From Hafnia alvei (lineage in GTDB: Bacteria > Pseudomonadota > Gammaproteobacteria > Enterobacterales > Enterobacteriaceae): a DNA stretch of 64,000 nucleotides. The stretch is taken from assembly GCF_900095695.1 (NCBI RefSeq), contig NZ_FMIQ01000057.1, positions 164,965 through 228,964 on the forward strand, read 5' to 3'. Both the position numbers and the translations under genes were made by a program. Shown here piece by piece: positions 12,458 through 22,104 of this stretch (position 1 is its first letter; every line of letters begins with the position of its first letter). The notes below the pieces were generated by a model. That model saw nothing but the letters and a program-made list of their open reading frames with translations. It made no database searches and was not told where the DNA came from.

Positions 12458-13639
12458 ATGAAATTTGAACTTGATGCCATGTTGTTATCTGTCATGCCGG
12501 ATGTTATTCGTTGGCGCCGCCATATCCATGCACATCCCGAGCTCTCCTTCCAAGAGCAGAAAACAGCCGACTATATTGCCGACGAGCTGTCTAGCGTAGG
12601 GGACATTTCGATATCGCGCCCGACCAATAACAGCGTGGTTGTTGATTTAGTGGGGGCATTGAGTGGGCCTCGTTATGCGTTACGTGCTGATATTGATGCA
12701 TTACCGATTCAGGAAGAGAGCGAAGAGCCTTTTGCATCAACTCATGCTGGCGTGATGCACGCGTGCGGCCATGATTCACATGCGGCGATGTTGATGGGGG
12801 CGGTCAGCGTTTTAGCACAATGCCGTCGTTATCTGCGTGGTCAGGTGCGGTTTATATTCCAGCACGCCGAAGAACTTCCGCCCGGTGGAGCCCAAGAGCT
12901 GATTAAGCTGGGTGTTTTAGACGGCGTGGAGATGATTTTTGGTTTACACGTCATGCCGAATTTCCCAACAGGGGTTGTGGGCTGGAAGCCCGGCGTATTT
13001 TGCGCATCCAGCGACAACTTTGATATCACTATCAAAGGAAAAGGTGGCCATGGCTCCATGCCGCAGCTGTGCATTGACCCGGTGGTTATTGGTGCTGAGG
13101 TGGTTACTGCGATGCAAAATATCGTTGCGCGTAAAATCGATCCTTTGCAGACACCAGTATTAACCGTTGCGACGTTTAGATCTGAGGGGGGCTATAACGT
13201 GATCCCTCAAACGGCTTCTTTGGCCGGGACTTTGCGCACTCATGTGGCTAGCGTGCGTGAAAAGGTGCCGCAGCTTGTTGAGCAAACCGTTGCGGGAATT
13301 ACGCAGGCGCACGGCGCGGATTATGACATTCGCTGGACGCGAGGCTACACAATCGGTAATAACGACGTTGAGGCGAGTCGGATTGCGCGTGAGGTTATTG
13401 AACAGCAGCTCGGCAAAGAGACCGTGCTTGAAATGCCTGCACCGATGTTTGGTGGTGAAGACTTCTCTTTTTATCTGGAAAAAGTACCAGGCTGTTTTCT
13501 GTTTATCGGCAGCGGTAATGAAAATTTGGGTGCGGTTTATGGCGTCCACAACCCAAAATTTAAATTAGATGAGGACGCTATGCGTATCGGCCTGAAGCTA
13601 CATCTGGGCTTTATTCAGTATTTATTAATGACAGAATAA
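12458..13639 (+). CDS. M20-family amidohydrolase (aminoacylase / amino-acid conjugate hydrolase type)
   Basis: 393-residue metallo-amidohydrolase. Dinuclear metal motifs are visible: [11 protein letters not shown] (Cys103, His105), HAEELPPGG (His136, Glu138-Glu139) and [11 protein letters not shown] near the C-terminus. A lid/dimerisation domain follows residue 180 ([10 protein letters not shown]). This is the HipO/IAA-amino-acid hydrolase/N-acyl amino acid amidohydrolase group, which cleaves amide bonds of acylated amino acids; Cys103 at this position is typical of the group. A strong AGGGGAG site precedes the ATG. It is co-transcribed with the MFS gene and probably controlled by the divergent LysR. 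The exact conjugate is not predictable from sequence. Confidence 0.88.
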   Translation: MKFELDAMLLSVMPDVIRWRRHIHAHPELSFQEQKTADYIADELSSVGDISISRPTNNSVVVDLVGALSGPRYALRADIDALPIQEESEEPFASTHAGVMHACGHDSHAAMLMGAVSVLAQCRRYLRGQVRFIFQHAEELPPGGAQELIKLGVLDGVEMIFGLHVMPNFPTGVVGWKPGVFCASSDNFDITIKGKGGHGSMPQLCIDPVVIGAEVVTAMQNIVARKIDPLQTPVLTVATFRSEGGYNVIPQTASLAGTLRTHVASVREKVPQLVEQTVAGITQAHGADYDIRWTRGYTIGNNDVEASRIAREVIEQQLGKETVLEMPAPMFGGEDFSFYLEKVPGCFLFIGSGNENLGAVYGVHNPKFKLDEDAMRIGLKLHLGFIQYLLMTE

Positions 13640-13648
13640 TCAGCGCGG

Positions 13649-14518
13649 TTATTCGATTTTTTTCCCTTCGATCAGGCGTTGCACCAGCGGCGTCATGATC
13701 AGCTCCATAGCTAGCCCCATTTTTCCACCAGGAACCACCAACGTGTTGATGTGTGAAATAAATGAGCCCTGCAGCATTGCCAGAAGATAGGGAAAATCAA
13801 TGTTGTCTAAGCCTTGGAAATGGATCACGACAAAGCTTTCATCGGATGAAGGGATAGCTTTGGCAGCAAAAGGATTGGAAGTATCGACCGTAGGCACCCG
13901 CTGGAAGTTAATATGGGTGCGAGAGAACTGCGGCGTGATGTAAGTGATGTAATCTTCCATTGAACGTACCACCGAATCCATCACGGCTTCACGTGAATGG
14001 CCGCGTTCGCCGGTGTCTCGTACTAATTTTTGGATCCATTCCAGATTGACGATAGGGACCACGCCTACCAGTAAATCGACGTGCTGAGCTACATTGTGCT
14101 GCTGGGTGACAACGCCGCCGTGTAGCCCTTCGTAAAAGAGTACATCGGTGGGTTCTGGCAGTGCTTCCCATGGGGTAAACGTGCCTGGAACTTGATTGTA
14201 GGGAACGGCTTCATCGTAGGTATGCAGATATTTACGGGAACGTCCGCGCCCATGCTGGCCGTATTCAAGAAAGCTTTGTTCTAGAAAAGAGAAATCATTG
14301 GCTTCGGGGCCGAAATAGCTGATGTGGCGGCCTTGCTCGCGAGCCTTACGAATAGCCGCGTCCATTTCGGGCCGGGTGTAACGATGAAAACTATCGCCTT
14401 CTAATTCAGCGGCTTTCAGATGGAATTGCTGAAAGATTTTACGAAAGGCAACGCTGGTGGTGGTGGTGCCGGCCCCACTGGAGCCGGTCACAGCAATAAT
14501 CGGGTGTTTGGCTGACAT
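13649..14518 (-). CDS. prkB: Phosphoribulokinase-family protein PrkB
   Basis: 289-residue P-loop kinase. The Walker A region is AVTGSSGAGTTTTS (about residues 8-21); EGDSFHRYTRPEMD and YEGLHGG follow, and the whole length matches E. coli PrkB (289). It belongs to the phosphoribulokinase/uridine kinase group, but E. coli has no Calvin cycle and the true substrate is not established. The ATG at 14518 gives MSAKHP as in E. coli; an in-frame GTG three codons upstream is too close to the GGAG site. It lies downstream of the DUF4153 gene (35-base gap) on the same strand and converges on the M20 gene. Confidence 0.92.
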   Translation of the reverse strand: MSAKHPIIAVTGSSGAGTTTTSVAFRKIFQQFHLKAAELEGDSFHRYTRPEMDAAIRKAREQGRHISYFGPEANDFSFLEQSFLEYGQHGRGRSRKYLHTYDEAVPYNQVPGTFTPWEALPEPTDVLFYEGLHGGVVTQQHNVAQHVDLLVGVVPIVNLEWIQKLVRDTGERGHSREAVMDSVVRSMEDYITYITPQFSRTHINFQRVPTVDTSNPFAAKAIPSSDESFVVIHFQGLDNIDFPYLLAMLQGSFISHINTLVVPGGKMGLAMELIMTPLVQRLIEGKKIE

Positions 14519-14553
14519 AGATAACACGACTCCAGTGGTTGGGGCTAAACGGT

Positions 14554-16410
14554 TTATCTGAAACCGTAATAATTAATATCTATGGTTGTATCCTGAATCT
14601 GGATATCGCTCCACTCTTTTGGTTTTGTTTTTAGCTGACCATTCAAAATGATGCTTTTGAGCTTAGTGCTATCGCGCTTGTTTTTATCCAAATACTCATC
14701 AAAGTCCATTTTACTAATCATGGTCCATTTCCCCTCGCGTTGGGCATAGACTTGGCAGAATGGGTTTTGAGGATCGCTGAAGCTACACAAGATAGGCTCT
14801 TGTATTCCATCGGCATTGAGATCTAACGTTGTCAAAACGCAACTATGTGCAAGCAGATAGCAATCGTCTATGCGCTCTCCCCGATAAGTATTTTCTGATA
14901 AAGACGCCCACCAGCTTAATTCAGGAGATGTGACTCCTGTCGCCAGCTGTATATTTTTACGTGCGAGCTCCACCGTAAATATCGCGGGTTTCTGTTTGTC
15001 CTCATCGCGGTAAGAACCCCAGCGACTGGTTTGTATCAGTATTTTTTCTAGCTTGAATTTTCGGCTAGGATCGCTAACGAATTTGGCATCATGACGTAGC
15101 GCCTGAAGCGCATTGTTGCCCCTACGACCTGTATCAAAACGCAGCATGGCGAGATCCAGCTTATCCGGAGATGTCTTTCCAGCGGTATAACGCTGCATTT
15201 GATCGTTTACGCTAATGCGGTACGGGTCGATGATCGGCGAGTTGCAAAGAATCAGAATCGCTGCGATTAGGCACATCATCTTTTTGTTGATGCTACCCAG
15301 AGGGTGAAGCCAGAGGGCGTGTTTGCGTAATACGGCGGCTGCGTAGGCAAGGCTCAGACAAAGCGAGAGCCCAACAACGACAGCGGCCCATAGTCGGTCT
15401 GGTGTCCAGCCATATTGCACGATCCTGAGACCTAAATAGTACGTGGACAATATCGCGTAGATGGGCAAAACAAGCAGCGAACCGTTGATGATATAGCGAA
15501 TGACTTTTGGATAGGGTTTCTTCTCGATATTGTCGGCGCTGAGGTGTACCGCATTAACTAGCAGAGCCAACAGAAGAGACATGGTGGTAAGCAGCGTAGT
15601 TGCTGACGACCACTGCTTGGTTAAGGCGTTTATCCCTGTAAAAGGTAGACTGAAGATAAAAATCAGAGCGAAAAAAGATAGTAGCGGAAGCAGACCTTTA
15701 ACCATCAATGAGAGTAGTTTGCGAACGGTGATGACCAGCTTTGGGTTAGTTCGACAGATGAGAACGCCAATGGCAAGAACTACGCTATTGGCAAGATATG
15801 CGGATATTTGGTGTTTAAAGAAAAGATTGTAAAAGAAATCAATCCCAATCAATTTGAAGAGGCCTGCACCCAGCGACAAAATTGCCCACATTAATCCCGC
15901 AATAAGCAGGGTTAATACTACGGTGATGGTATTTTTCCAAATAGAGTCGTGCAAATCAGGGTAGTGGGTTGGCGAGTTAGGGTTCTCGATTCGCACCTGC
16001 AGCCATGGCAGGGTGACAAATATAATCGCGGCAAGAGAAAAATAATATGTCGTTAGTATGTTGGTTCCATAATCCCTGATACCGACATCGTTCCAATTTA
16101 CCCAAGCTATCATGGCGGCAAAAATAACGGTGTAGATAAGCAGTGCTTTCCAGAGCGTTTTGTCGCGTAGTGTATTAACTGACAAAACGAACAGTAAGGG
16201 CAGAGATAATGAGAGTGCCTGCACATAAAGCAGTGCAGAGCGGTGAGCTAACATCCATTCACGAGTATTGAAATCGTTGCACAGATAGAGCAGGCCGCCT
16301 TGTATGAGGCACACTAAAATAATCACTATGCGTGTATTGAGCGGTACATTGGAAGGCGATATTTTTTGTTCGGCGCTATGCTGCGAAGTGTGTTGCGAGA
16401 GTAGAGACAT
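14554..16410 (-). CDS. DUF4153-type membrane protein with soluble C-terminal domain
   Basis: About 618 residues. The N-terminal two thirds carry around ten or more hydrophobic segments (from RIVIILVCLIQGGLLYL to MMCLIAAILILC), and the last 220 residues are soluble. The soluble part includes an EF-hand-like loop DLNADGIQE (14797-14823) and several cysteines, consistent with a periplasmic location. The start at 16410 is chosen because AGGAG lies eight bases before its ATG; in-frame upstream ATG 16449 and TTG 16461 lack such a site. It sits between prkB and yheU, where E. coli has nothing. The family name is from memory and no function is known to me. Confidence 0.72.
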   Translation of the reverse strand: MSLLSQHTSQHSAEQKISPSNVPLNTRIVIILVCLIQGGLLYLCNDFNTREWMLAHRSALLYVQALSLSLPLLFVLSVNTLRDKTLWKALLIYTVIFAAMIAWVNWNDVGIRDYGTNILTTYYFSLAAIIFVTLPWLQVRIENPNSPTHYPDLHDSIWKNTITVVLTLLIAGLMWAILSLGAGLFKLIGIDFFYNLFFKHQISAYLANSVVLAIGVLICRTNPKLVITVRKLLSLMVKGLLPLLSFFALIFIFSLPFTGINALTKQWSSATTLLTTMSLLLALLVNAVHLSADNIEKKPYPKVIRYIINGSLLVLPIYAILSTYYLGLRIVQYGWTPDRLWAAVVVGLSLCLSLAYAAAVLRKHALWLHPLGSINKKMMCLIAAILILCNSPIIDPYRISVNDQMQRYTAGKTSPDKLDLAMLRFDTGRRGNNALQALRHDAKFVSDPSRKFKLEKILIQTSRWGSYRDEDKQKPAIFTVELARKNIQLATGVTSPELSWWASLSENTYRGERIDDCYLLAHSCVLTTLDLNADGIQEPILCSFSDPQNPFCQVYAQREGKWTMISKMDFDEYLDKNKRDSTKLKSIILNGQLKTKPKEWSDIQIQDTTIDINYYGFR

Positions 16411-16514
16411 CCATGCTTCTCCTGATTGTTTAAGCGTCTGTTTTGACATCAAACCAGTCAAAATATTTGGATGTCTTTACTTAATATTGGTTTTATTCAA
16501 CGGATATGCAAAGG

Positions 16515-16751
16515 TTACTCATACTCTTCAGGTGCATCTCGGAATTGCCCTTTGGGCATGATATTGACTGTTTCATGTAGCTCAGACCACACTAAAACGG
16601 CGTCACCATTTTTTAGCTGTCGGCGCACATCTTCAACCTTCTGCGTCAATGATTTTTCATGTATGCCATAGTCCGTGCCTTCGCGTAAAACGAAGGATTC
16701 GATCAAACTATCCAGCGTATCTGCGGCCAAATTCTCCCAAGGGATAATCAC
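16515..16751 (-). CDS. yheU: Conserved small protein YheU (UPF0270)
   Basis: 78-residue protein beginning at a GTG (16751) that overlaps the yheT stop in a GTGA junction, with GGAG nine bases upstream. The ORF could be extended to an ATG 54 bases upstream inside yheT, but the E. coli homologue begins MIIPW, matching the GTG start. The body [16 protein letters not shown] and [14 protein letters not shown] is strongly conserved with E. coli YheU. It lies downstream of yheT and is translationally coupled to it. Function unknown; the fold is a short alpha-helical one by family knowledge. Confidence 0.9.
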   Translation of the reverse strand: MIIPWENLAADTLDSLIESFVLREGTDYGIHEKSLTQKVEDVRRQLKNGDAVLVWSELHETVNIMPKGQFRDAPEEYE

Positions 16752-17746
16752 TGTGTATTCTCCAAAAATGGGGTTAACCAAGAGGGGATGCGTTGTTCCA
16801 ACCACATCTGAGGTTTCCTAAAACTGCCACCGATGAAGCCAACGTGTCCACCAAATTCGGTAAGCTGATATTCAATATTAGGCGGTAAATCTTCCGGCTG
16901 TGGGATCACTTCCGGCGTCATAAACGGATCGTCTTTCGCGTGGATGATGAGCAGCGGCACGGTTATCTTTGGCAGCAGCGGTAGGGCGCTACAGCGACGG
17001 TAGTAGTCCGTTGCGTTATCAAATCCGTGGATGCGTGAGGTGATCACATCATCGAAATCGCGAATGCGTTTTAAGCCTTTCAGCGTTTTTAAGTTCAGCG
17101 GTAAGGTGTTTGGGTAGCGCTCGAGCTTACGCTGGGCGTTCTGTTTTAGCTGGCCTAATAGATAGCTTTGATAAACGCGCGAAAAGCCTTGTTCTAGCCG
17201 ATATGAGCAGGGCTCTAGCATCAATGGAGCGGAAACAATGACGGCGGCATTGAGCGTAGCATTTGCGCCTTCTTGCCCTAAATAGTAAGCCAGCATGTTT
17301 CCGCCGAGTGAAATACCCACGGCGGCGGTCGGTGCCTCGCCGTATGTTTCGCGCAGCCAGTTGAGAAAGAAGCGCGCATCTTCGGTTTCACCGGAATGGT
17401 AGATACGGCTCATTTTATTCGGTTCTCCGCTGCAGCCCCGAAAATGCATTACTACGCCTAGCCATCCGGCTTCTTTCCACGCATGCAGCAAACCATGTGC
17501 ATAGGGGCTGTAGAAACTGCCTTCCAAACCATGGAACAACACCACCCGTGGTTTATGTTGCGCCTGTTCTGGCGGCTCGCTCCAAGCTAAGTCAATGAAG
17601 TCGCTGTCGGGTAAGGCTAAGCGCTGCCAATGTGGCTGCAGTAACGGCTTGCGCCGAAACAGCCTTGGCAAAATAGTTTGCAGGTGCGGGTTACTTATCC
17701 CGCGCATAGGAGAGAATTGATTATTCATAATGTGATTAATTTTCAT
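16748..17746 (-). CDS. yheT: Alpha/beta hydrolase YheT
   Basis: 332-residue hydrolase of the AB-hydrolase-4 group (eukaryotic relatives ABHD1/2/3). It has [16 protein letters not shown] as the oxyanion region, the nucleophile elbow GISLGGNM (Ser in GxSxGG), a late Asp in [12 protein letters not shown] and His in [10 protein letters not shown], completing a triad. Length is close to E. coli YheT (340). The physiological ester substrate is unknown. The stop overlaps the yheU GTG by four bases. In E. coli the divergent neighbour is yheS; here 6.5 kb of inserted genes lie between them. Confidence 0.93.
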   Translation of the reverse strand: MKINHIMNNQFSPMRGISNPHLQTILPRLFRRKPLLQPHWQRLALPDSDFIDLAWSEPPEQAQHKPRVVLFHGLEGSFYSPYAHGLLHAWKEAGWLGVVMHFRGCSGEPNKMSRIYHSGETEDARFFLNWLRETYGEAPTAAVGISLGGNMLAYYLGQEGANATLNAAVIVSAPLMLEPCSYRLEQGFSRVYQSYLLGQLKQNAQRKLERYPNTLPLNLKTLKGLKRIRDFDDVITSRIHGFDNATDYYRRCSALPLLPKITVPLLIIHAKDDPFMTPEVIPQPEDLPPNIEYQLTEFGGHVGFIGGSFRKPQMWLEQRIPSWLTPFLENTQ

Positions 17747-17826
17747 GTCATCGTTCTTGTGCGATCAATATCACACTGATAGCTTCAAGGTCACGACAAA
17801 CATAAAAGGGTGGGAGTACCCAACAA

Positions 17827-18432
17827 ATGGAACTTGGTCTATTTCTTTCAATGCTAGGGTTTTTGTGGGTAGCGGCGATCACGCCTGGGCCAAATAATAT
17901 GCTGCTGACCTCGTCGGGGGCGAACTTTGGTTTTATGCGTTCGGTGCCGTTGATGTTGGGTATTATGCTTGGAATGCAGTCTCTGCTGCTTTTAGTGGCG
18001 TTTGGCGTTGGTAGCCTGTTGCTGGTTTATCCAACGCTGCATACCGCCCTAAAAATATTGGGTAGCTTATATCTGCTGTACATCGCTTGGAAAATCGCGA
18101 CGTCCAGCTATGAAAAACTTGATCCCACGGCGGTAAAAGTCAAAAAACCGGTTAACTGGTACCAAGGCTGGCTGCTTCAGTTTTTAAACCCCAAGGCATG
18201 GCTTATGGGATTAGGCGCCGTAGCCAGTTTCAGCCTTGCGGGTTCTGAATATAATCATTCCATTATTGCGATCAGCATCGCGATGGTTTTGGTTAATTTA
18301 GTATCCGGTATTATTTGGCTGGGTTTTGGCACCGTGATTGGCCGCTTGCTGAACAGCCGTCGGGCTTGGTTTACGTTTAATATCTCTATGGGATTGCTGA
18401 CGGCGGCCTGTGTACTGTTAATTTGGAATTAA
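17827..18432 (+). CDS. LysE/RhtB-family amino-acid exporter
   Basis: 201-residue inner-membrane protein with about six hydrophobic helices. It has the family signature ITPGPNNMLLTSSGANFGF near the N-terminus and LNPKAWLMGLGAV in the middle. Length is that of the LysE/RhtB/EamB group, which exports amino acids or metabolites by proton exchange. A GGGAG site precedes the ATG. The substrate cannot be assigned. It is a single gene divergent from yheT (80 bases) and the first gene of the inserted yheT-yheS segment. Confidence 0.9.
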   Translation: MELGLFLSMLGFLWVAAITPGPNNMLLTSSGANFGFMRSVPLMLGIMLGMQSLLLLVAFGVGSLLLVYPTLHTALKILGSLYLLYIAWKIATSSYEKLDPTAVKVKKPVNWYQGWLLQFLNPKAWLMGLGAVASFSLAGSEYNHSIIAISIAMVLVNLVSGIIWLGFGTVIGRLLNSRRAWFTFNISMGLLTAACVLLIWN

Positions 18433-18708
18433 GTGGTTTTTATTTATTTTCTGCACAGCATAGTAGTGTGGGATATAACCAATATTATTAATTGTATTTA
18501 ATAATATTGGTTTATTTTTATAAGTTTATTAAATGTATTTTTCTTTGTCTGCTTTTTTTATTGTTTTAACCTCAAATTGTTCTCCAGAGTTTTTTTTGTT
18601 GGGGATGTTCGAGTTATTTAATTGACGTGTTTTTATAACTTGATGAGATGTTTGCATGAGCTTTCATGTGGATAAATAATAAATATCAATAGTAGCAAAG
18701 GCGGATAT
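18433..18708. other. AT-rich intergenic region before the M64 peptidase
   Basis: 276 bases, visibly AT-rich, with T-runs and repeated AATATTATT-like motifs (about 18481-18520). No ORF or clear terminator is visible. The base composition resembles the following peptidase gene and differs from flanking genes, as expected for H-NS-silenced acquired DNA (inference). Confidence 0.5.
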
Positions 18709-20019
18709 ATGCGTAAGGTGAAAACATTGGCAGTTGCCCTTTCAGTTTTCTTTTGTTCTTTTTCTTATTCACAAAACTTGTGGATTAATATAAAAAACAA
18801 TAGCACTGACAGCGGAAATGAATTGGCCATTAAAAATGCAAAAGTTGGCGATTTTAAATTGCCATTATCACAGCCCTCTGGTTTGAGTAAAAATGAAAGA
18901 GGGTGGGAAGTTGAGGGATTAGATAGCAATGGGAAGGTATTATCTCAGACTTTTATTATGGACGGTTCTCTGCGTCGTTTCGAAACCTTCGATCCACAGA
19001 AGAAAACGGTTTCTCAGGTAAAATATGTTGCTTTCCATGATTCAGAAATACGTGCAATCATCCCCTTCTCTGACGCACTCGCTAAAGTACATGTTTACCC
19101 AGTAAATATTCAAAAAACAGCTCAGAAAGGGGTGCTTAAAGAGAGCAAGCCTTTTGAAGTGACGAGACAGCAGATTGAAAAAGTGGCTAAAAACTTATCA
19201 TCTTCTTCTGATTCAAAGAAAAAACTCCATTCTCAAGTTGTTACGTCTAAAGATAGCGCAGTATCGAAGCCTATGACTATTGCCATAATGGGCGATGGCT
19301 ATACTCAAGATGAAATGGGACAGTGGAAGAGTGATGCGGATGGCATTATTAAAGGTTTTATGTCCGATCCATTAATTAATTCACTAAAAGATAAGTTTAA
19401 ATTTGTTCGTGTCGATGTGGTAAGTAATGAATCAGGTGTGAGTAATATAACAAACTATTATGATTTCTATGATACGGCCCTAGGTACTATAATGGGCTGT
19501 TCTGGTATCGAACGTTTGCTTTGTGTCGATACCTCAGCCGCCACTTCAGCAGCCGATAATGCATTAGGCGTTGGTGGCTATGACCAGATATTAGTTGTAG
19601 CTAATACCTATGATTATGCTGGTGCAGGCTATACCGATGCACATATTGGGACTTTAACGCTTAATGATCAGTCTATCGAAATTGCACTGCATGAGTTTGC
19701 TCACTCCGCTTATAATCTTGCCGATGAATATGATGATGATGGCGGTAATTGTGATACGGCCAATGAGCCAACTGCGGCAAATGTGACCTTAGAAACTCAA
19801 AGAAAATATATTAAATGGGCAAGTCTGATCAAACCTGAAACGGCAATACCAACATCAGATCAAACGGCTGGCGTTGTCGGTTTATTTCGCGGCGCAGAAT
19901 ATTGCCCGAATGGGAAATATCGTGCAACCTACGATTCTAAGATGAGAACGCTATCTACTCCTTGGTATGCGGTTAATGAAGCACGCATTCGTGAAGTGAT
20001 GAGCCACTATGGACAATAA
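18709..20019 (+). CDS. Secreted M64-family metallopeptidase
   Basis: 436-residue protein with a signal peptide (residues 1-21, ending FSYS). An N-terminal beta-rich region (about 25-135) is followed by a low-complexity Ser/Lys linker near 160-185 and a catalytic domain. The zinc motif is HEFAHSAYNLADEY (His328, Glu329, His332, then DEY at 339-341), the HExxH-plus-DEY form of M64, whose founding member is an IgA protease of Clostridium ramosum. Four cysteines in the catalytic part (MGCSG, LLCVD, GGNCD, EYCPN) suggest two disulfides. Codons are AT-rich compared with neighbours. A monocistronic unit; substrate unknown, and IgA cleavage should not be assumed. Confidence 0.8.
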   Translation: MRKVKTLAVALSVFFCSFSYSQNLWINIKNNSTDSGNELAIKNAKVGDFKLPLSQPSGLSKNERGWEVEGLDSNGKVLSQTFIMDGSLRRFETFDPQKKTVSQVKYVAFHDSEIRAIIPFSDALAKVHVYPVNIQKTAQKGVLKESKPFEVTRQQIEKVAKNLSSSSDSKKKLHSQVVTSKDSAVSKPMTIAIMGDGYTQDEMGQWKSDADGIIKGFMSDPLINSLKDKFKFVRVDVVSNESGVSNITNYYDFYDTALGTIMGCSGIERLLCVDTSAATSAADNALGVGGYDQILVVANTYDYAGAGYTDAHIGTLTLNDQSIEIALHEFAHSAYNLADEYDDDGGNCDTANEPTAANVTLETQRKYIKWASLIKPETAIPTSDQTAGVVGLFRGAEYCPNGKYRATYDSKMRTLSTPWYAVNEARIREVMSHYGQ

Positions 20020-20056
20020 ATTACACTTAAAAGTGTGACGCTCTTTAATATTGGTT

Positions 20057-20090
20057 AATGAGTACATGTTTTACGGATCATGTACTCATT
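20057..20090. terminator. Long hairpin after the M64 gene
   Basis: A 12-bp perfect stem AATGAGTACATG / CATGTACTCATT with a ten-base loop, 37 bases after the M64 stop. There is no strong T-run after it, so it may stop transcription weakly or only protect the mRNA end. Confidence 0.5.
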
Positions 20091-20203
20091 TAGCTAGATT
20101 TATTTGGTCTTTATCACAACGCCTTTCGGTTACTTCAGTTACTGACCTATCTTGCTACGGTTTCCATAGTTAGCGGATCAGTAAGCTGCAATTATCTCTA
20201 TTT

Positions 20204-20228
20204 GGAATAAAGAATACTTTTTTATTCC
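20204..20228. promoter_or_regulatory. Inverted repeat upstream of tauA, possible regulator site
   Basis: GGAATAAA (20204-20211) and TTTATTCC (20221-20228) form an inverted repeat about 80 bases upstream of tauA. In E. coli the tau operon is activated by Cbl (and CysB) at AT-rich sites in this position, so this is a candidate, not a proven, Cbl/CysB site. Confidence 0.35.
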
Positions 20229-20309
20229 TTCTTAACTAAATCGTGCTCAGCTAAAACTGTGTTCAACGCAGGGCATTGTGCTCCTGATACAGAAAAATAA
20301 GCGGAGCAG

Positions 20310-21311
20310 ATGATGACGAACAAAACTTTTTCTTTACGTAGCGTGGCTGCGTTTCTCACCCTCTCGTTAGCCGCAACGAGTGCGTACGCACTTGATGTAA
20401 CCGTGGCGTATCAAACCTCCGCAGAACCGGCCAAAGTGGCACAGGCAGATAATGCCTTTGCCAAAGCCTCAGGCGCGAAGGTGGATTGGCGTAAGTTCGA
20501 CAGCGGCTCAAGCGTGGTGAAAGCCTTAGCTTCCGGCGACGTGCAGATTGGCAATATTGGGTCTAGCCCGCTGGCTGCGGCGGTGAGCCAAGGACTGCCG
20601 ATTGAGGTTTTTCTGCTGGCCTCTCAGTTGGGTAACTCAGAAGCGCTGGTGGTGAAAAAAGAGATTAAATCCCCCCAAGATCTTATCGGTAAGCGCATTG
20701 CGGTTCCTTTTGTGTCTACCACCCATTACAGCCTGCTTGCGGCGCTTAAGCATTGGGGTATCAAACCCGATCAGCTCACCATCCTAAATCTTCAGCCACC
20801 GGCGATTGCGGCGGCGTGGCAGCGCGGTGATATCGATGGTGCTTATGTTTGGGCGCCTGCGGTTAACGAATTGGCGAAAACCGGCAGCGTATTAACTGAC
20901 TCAGAACAGGTCGGCAAATGGGGCGCACCAACGCTGGATGTATGGGTCGTACGTAAAGACTTCGCGCAGCAGCATCCCGATGTCGTAACCGCATTTGCGC
21001 GCACGACGCTAGCGGCACAAAAGGCCTATTTGGCCGCGCCCGATCAGTGGCTAAAAGACGGGCAGAACGTCGACAAGCTCTCTAAGCTGAGCGGAGTACC
21101 GCAAGATCAGGTTCCGGGATTGGTGAAGGGAAACCGTTATCTGCCCGTTGCCGAGCAGGTTAACGAGCTGGGCCAACCGGTAGATAAAGCCATTCATGAT
21201 ACCGCCGTATTTTTACAGCAGCAGGGCAAAATTCCTCAGGTGGCCGCAGATTACCGCAGCTTTGTGAATAACCAGTTTGTGAAGCAAGTGCAGGCTGAAC
21301 CTCAGTCATAA
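20310..21311 (+). CDS. tauA: Taurine ABC transporter, periplasmic binding protein
   Basis: About 332 residues. A signal peptide ends around TSAYA, and the mature part begins [20 protein letters not shown], very close to E. coli TauA. It contains [20 protein letters not shown] and [18 protein letters not shown], typical of the taurine/nitrate-type binding fold. It captures taurine in the periplasm for TauBC import under sulfate starvation. Two consecutive ATGs (20310, 20313) share one GCGGAG site; either could be used. First gene of tauABCD, with ten bases to tauB. Confidence 0.95.
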   Translation: MMTNKTFSLRSVAAFLTLSLAATSAYALDVTVAYQTSAEPAKVAQADNAFAKASGAKVDWRKFDSGSSVVKALASGDVQIGNIGSSPLAAAVSQGLPIEVFLLASQLGNSEALVVKKEIKSPQDLIGKRIAVPFVSTTHYSLLAALKHWGIKPDQLTILNLQPPAIAAAWQRGDIDGAYVWAPAVNELAKTGSVLTDSEQVGKWGAPTLDVWVVRKDFAQQHPDVVTAFARTTLAAQKAYLAAPDQWLKDGQNVDKLSKLSGVPQDQVPGLVKGNRYLPVAEQVNELGQPVDKAIHDTAVFLQQQGKIPQVAADYRSFVNNQFVKQVQAEPQS

Positions 21312-21321
21312 GGAGCTACCC

Positions 21322-22104
21322 ATGCTGTCAGTGAATCATCTCAGTGCTTCCTATGATGGAAAACCTGTTCTGGAAGACGTCTCATTACAAATTGCGAGTG
21401 GGCAGCTGGTGGTGGTGCTCGGGCCGTCTGGGTGTGGAAAAACCACGTTGTTGAATCTGGTGGCGGGGTTTAGCCAGCCAGATTCGGGTTCGATAACGCT
21501 GTCTGGCCGTGAGGTCACAGGACCAAGTGCGGAGCGCGGGGTGGTATTTCAAAATGAAGGCCTGCTGCCGTGGCGAAATGTTTTAGCCAACGTAGTGTTT
21601 GGTTTGCAGTTACAAGGCGTGGCGCGCGATGAGCGAGACGCTATTGCGCTACGGATGCTGCGCTTGGTTGGGCTAGAAGGCTATGAACGGCACTTTATCT
21701 GGCAGCTATCGGGCGGAATGCGCCAGCGAGTTGGCATCGCCCGTGCTTTGGCGGCGAACCCACAGCTGTTGTTATTGGATGAACCTTTCGGCGCACTCGA
21801 CGCGTTCACGCGTGAGCAAATGCAAGAATTGCTGCTAAGCGTTTGGCGTAAAACGGGTAAACAGATTTTGTTGATTACTCATGATATTGAAGAAGCGGTG
21901 TTTTTGGCCTCTGAACTTATCCTGTTGTCGCCGGGGCCGGGGCGCATTGTTGAACGCTTGGCGCTGAATTTTGGCCAGCGCTATGCCGATGGTGAGCCAT
22001 GCCGAGCGATTAAATCCGATCCCGCGTTTATTGAACGTCGCGAATATGTGCTTGGCCGCGTCTTCGAGCAGCGGACACCGCATGCGCAAGGAGTTTGGTC
22101 ATGA
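21322..22104 (+). CDS. tauB: Taurine ABC transporter, ATP-binding protein
   Basis: 260-residue ABC ATPase. Walker A is [11 protein letters not shown], the Q-loop region is [11 protein letters not shown], the signature is [16 protein letters not shown], and Walker B is [12 protein letters not shown] followed by the H-loop THDIEEA. It powers taurine uptake through TauC. An AGGAGC site precedes the ATG. The stop overlaps the tauC start (ATGA). A NitT/TauT family member, distinguished as TauB by its place between tauA and tauC. Confidence 0.95.
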   Translation: MLSVNHLSASYDGKPVLEDVSLQIASGQLVVVLGPSGCGKTTLLNLVAGFSQPDSGSITLSGREVTGPSAERGVVFQNEGLLPWRNVLANVVFGLQLQGVARDERDAIALRMLRLVGLEGYERHFIWQLSGGMRQRVGIARALAANPQLLLLDEPFGALDAFTREQMQELLLSVWRKTGKQILLITHDIEEAVFLASELILLSPGPGRIVERLALNFGQRYADGEPCRAIKSDPAFIERREYVLGRVFEQRTPHAQGVWS

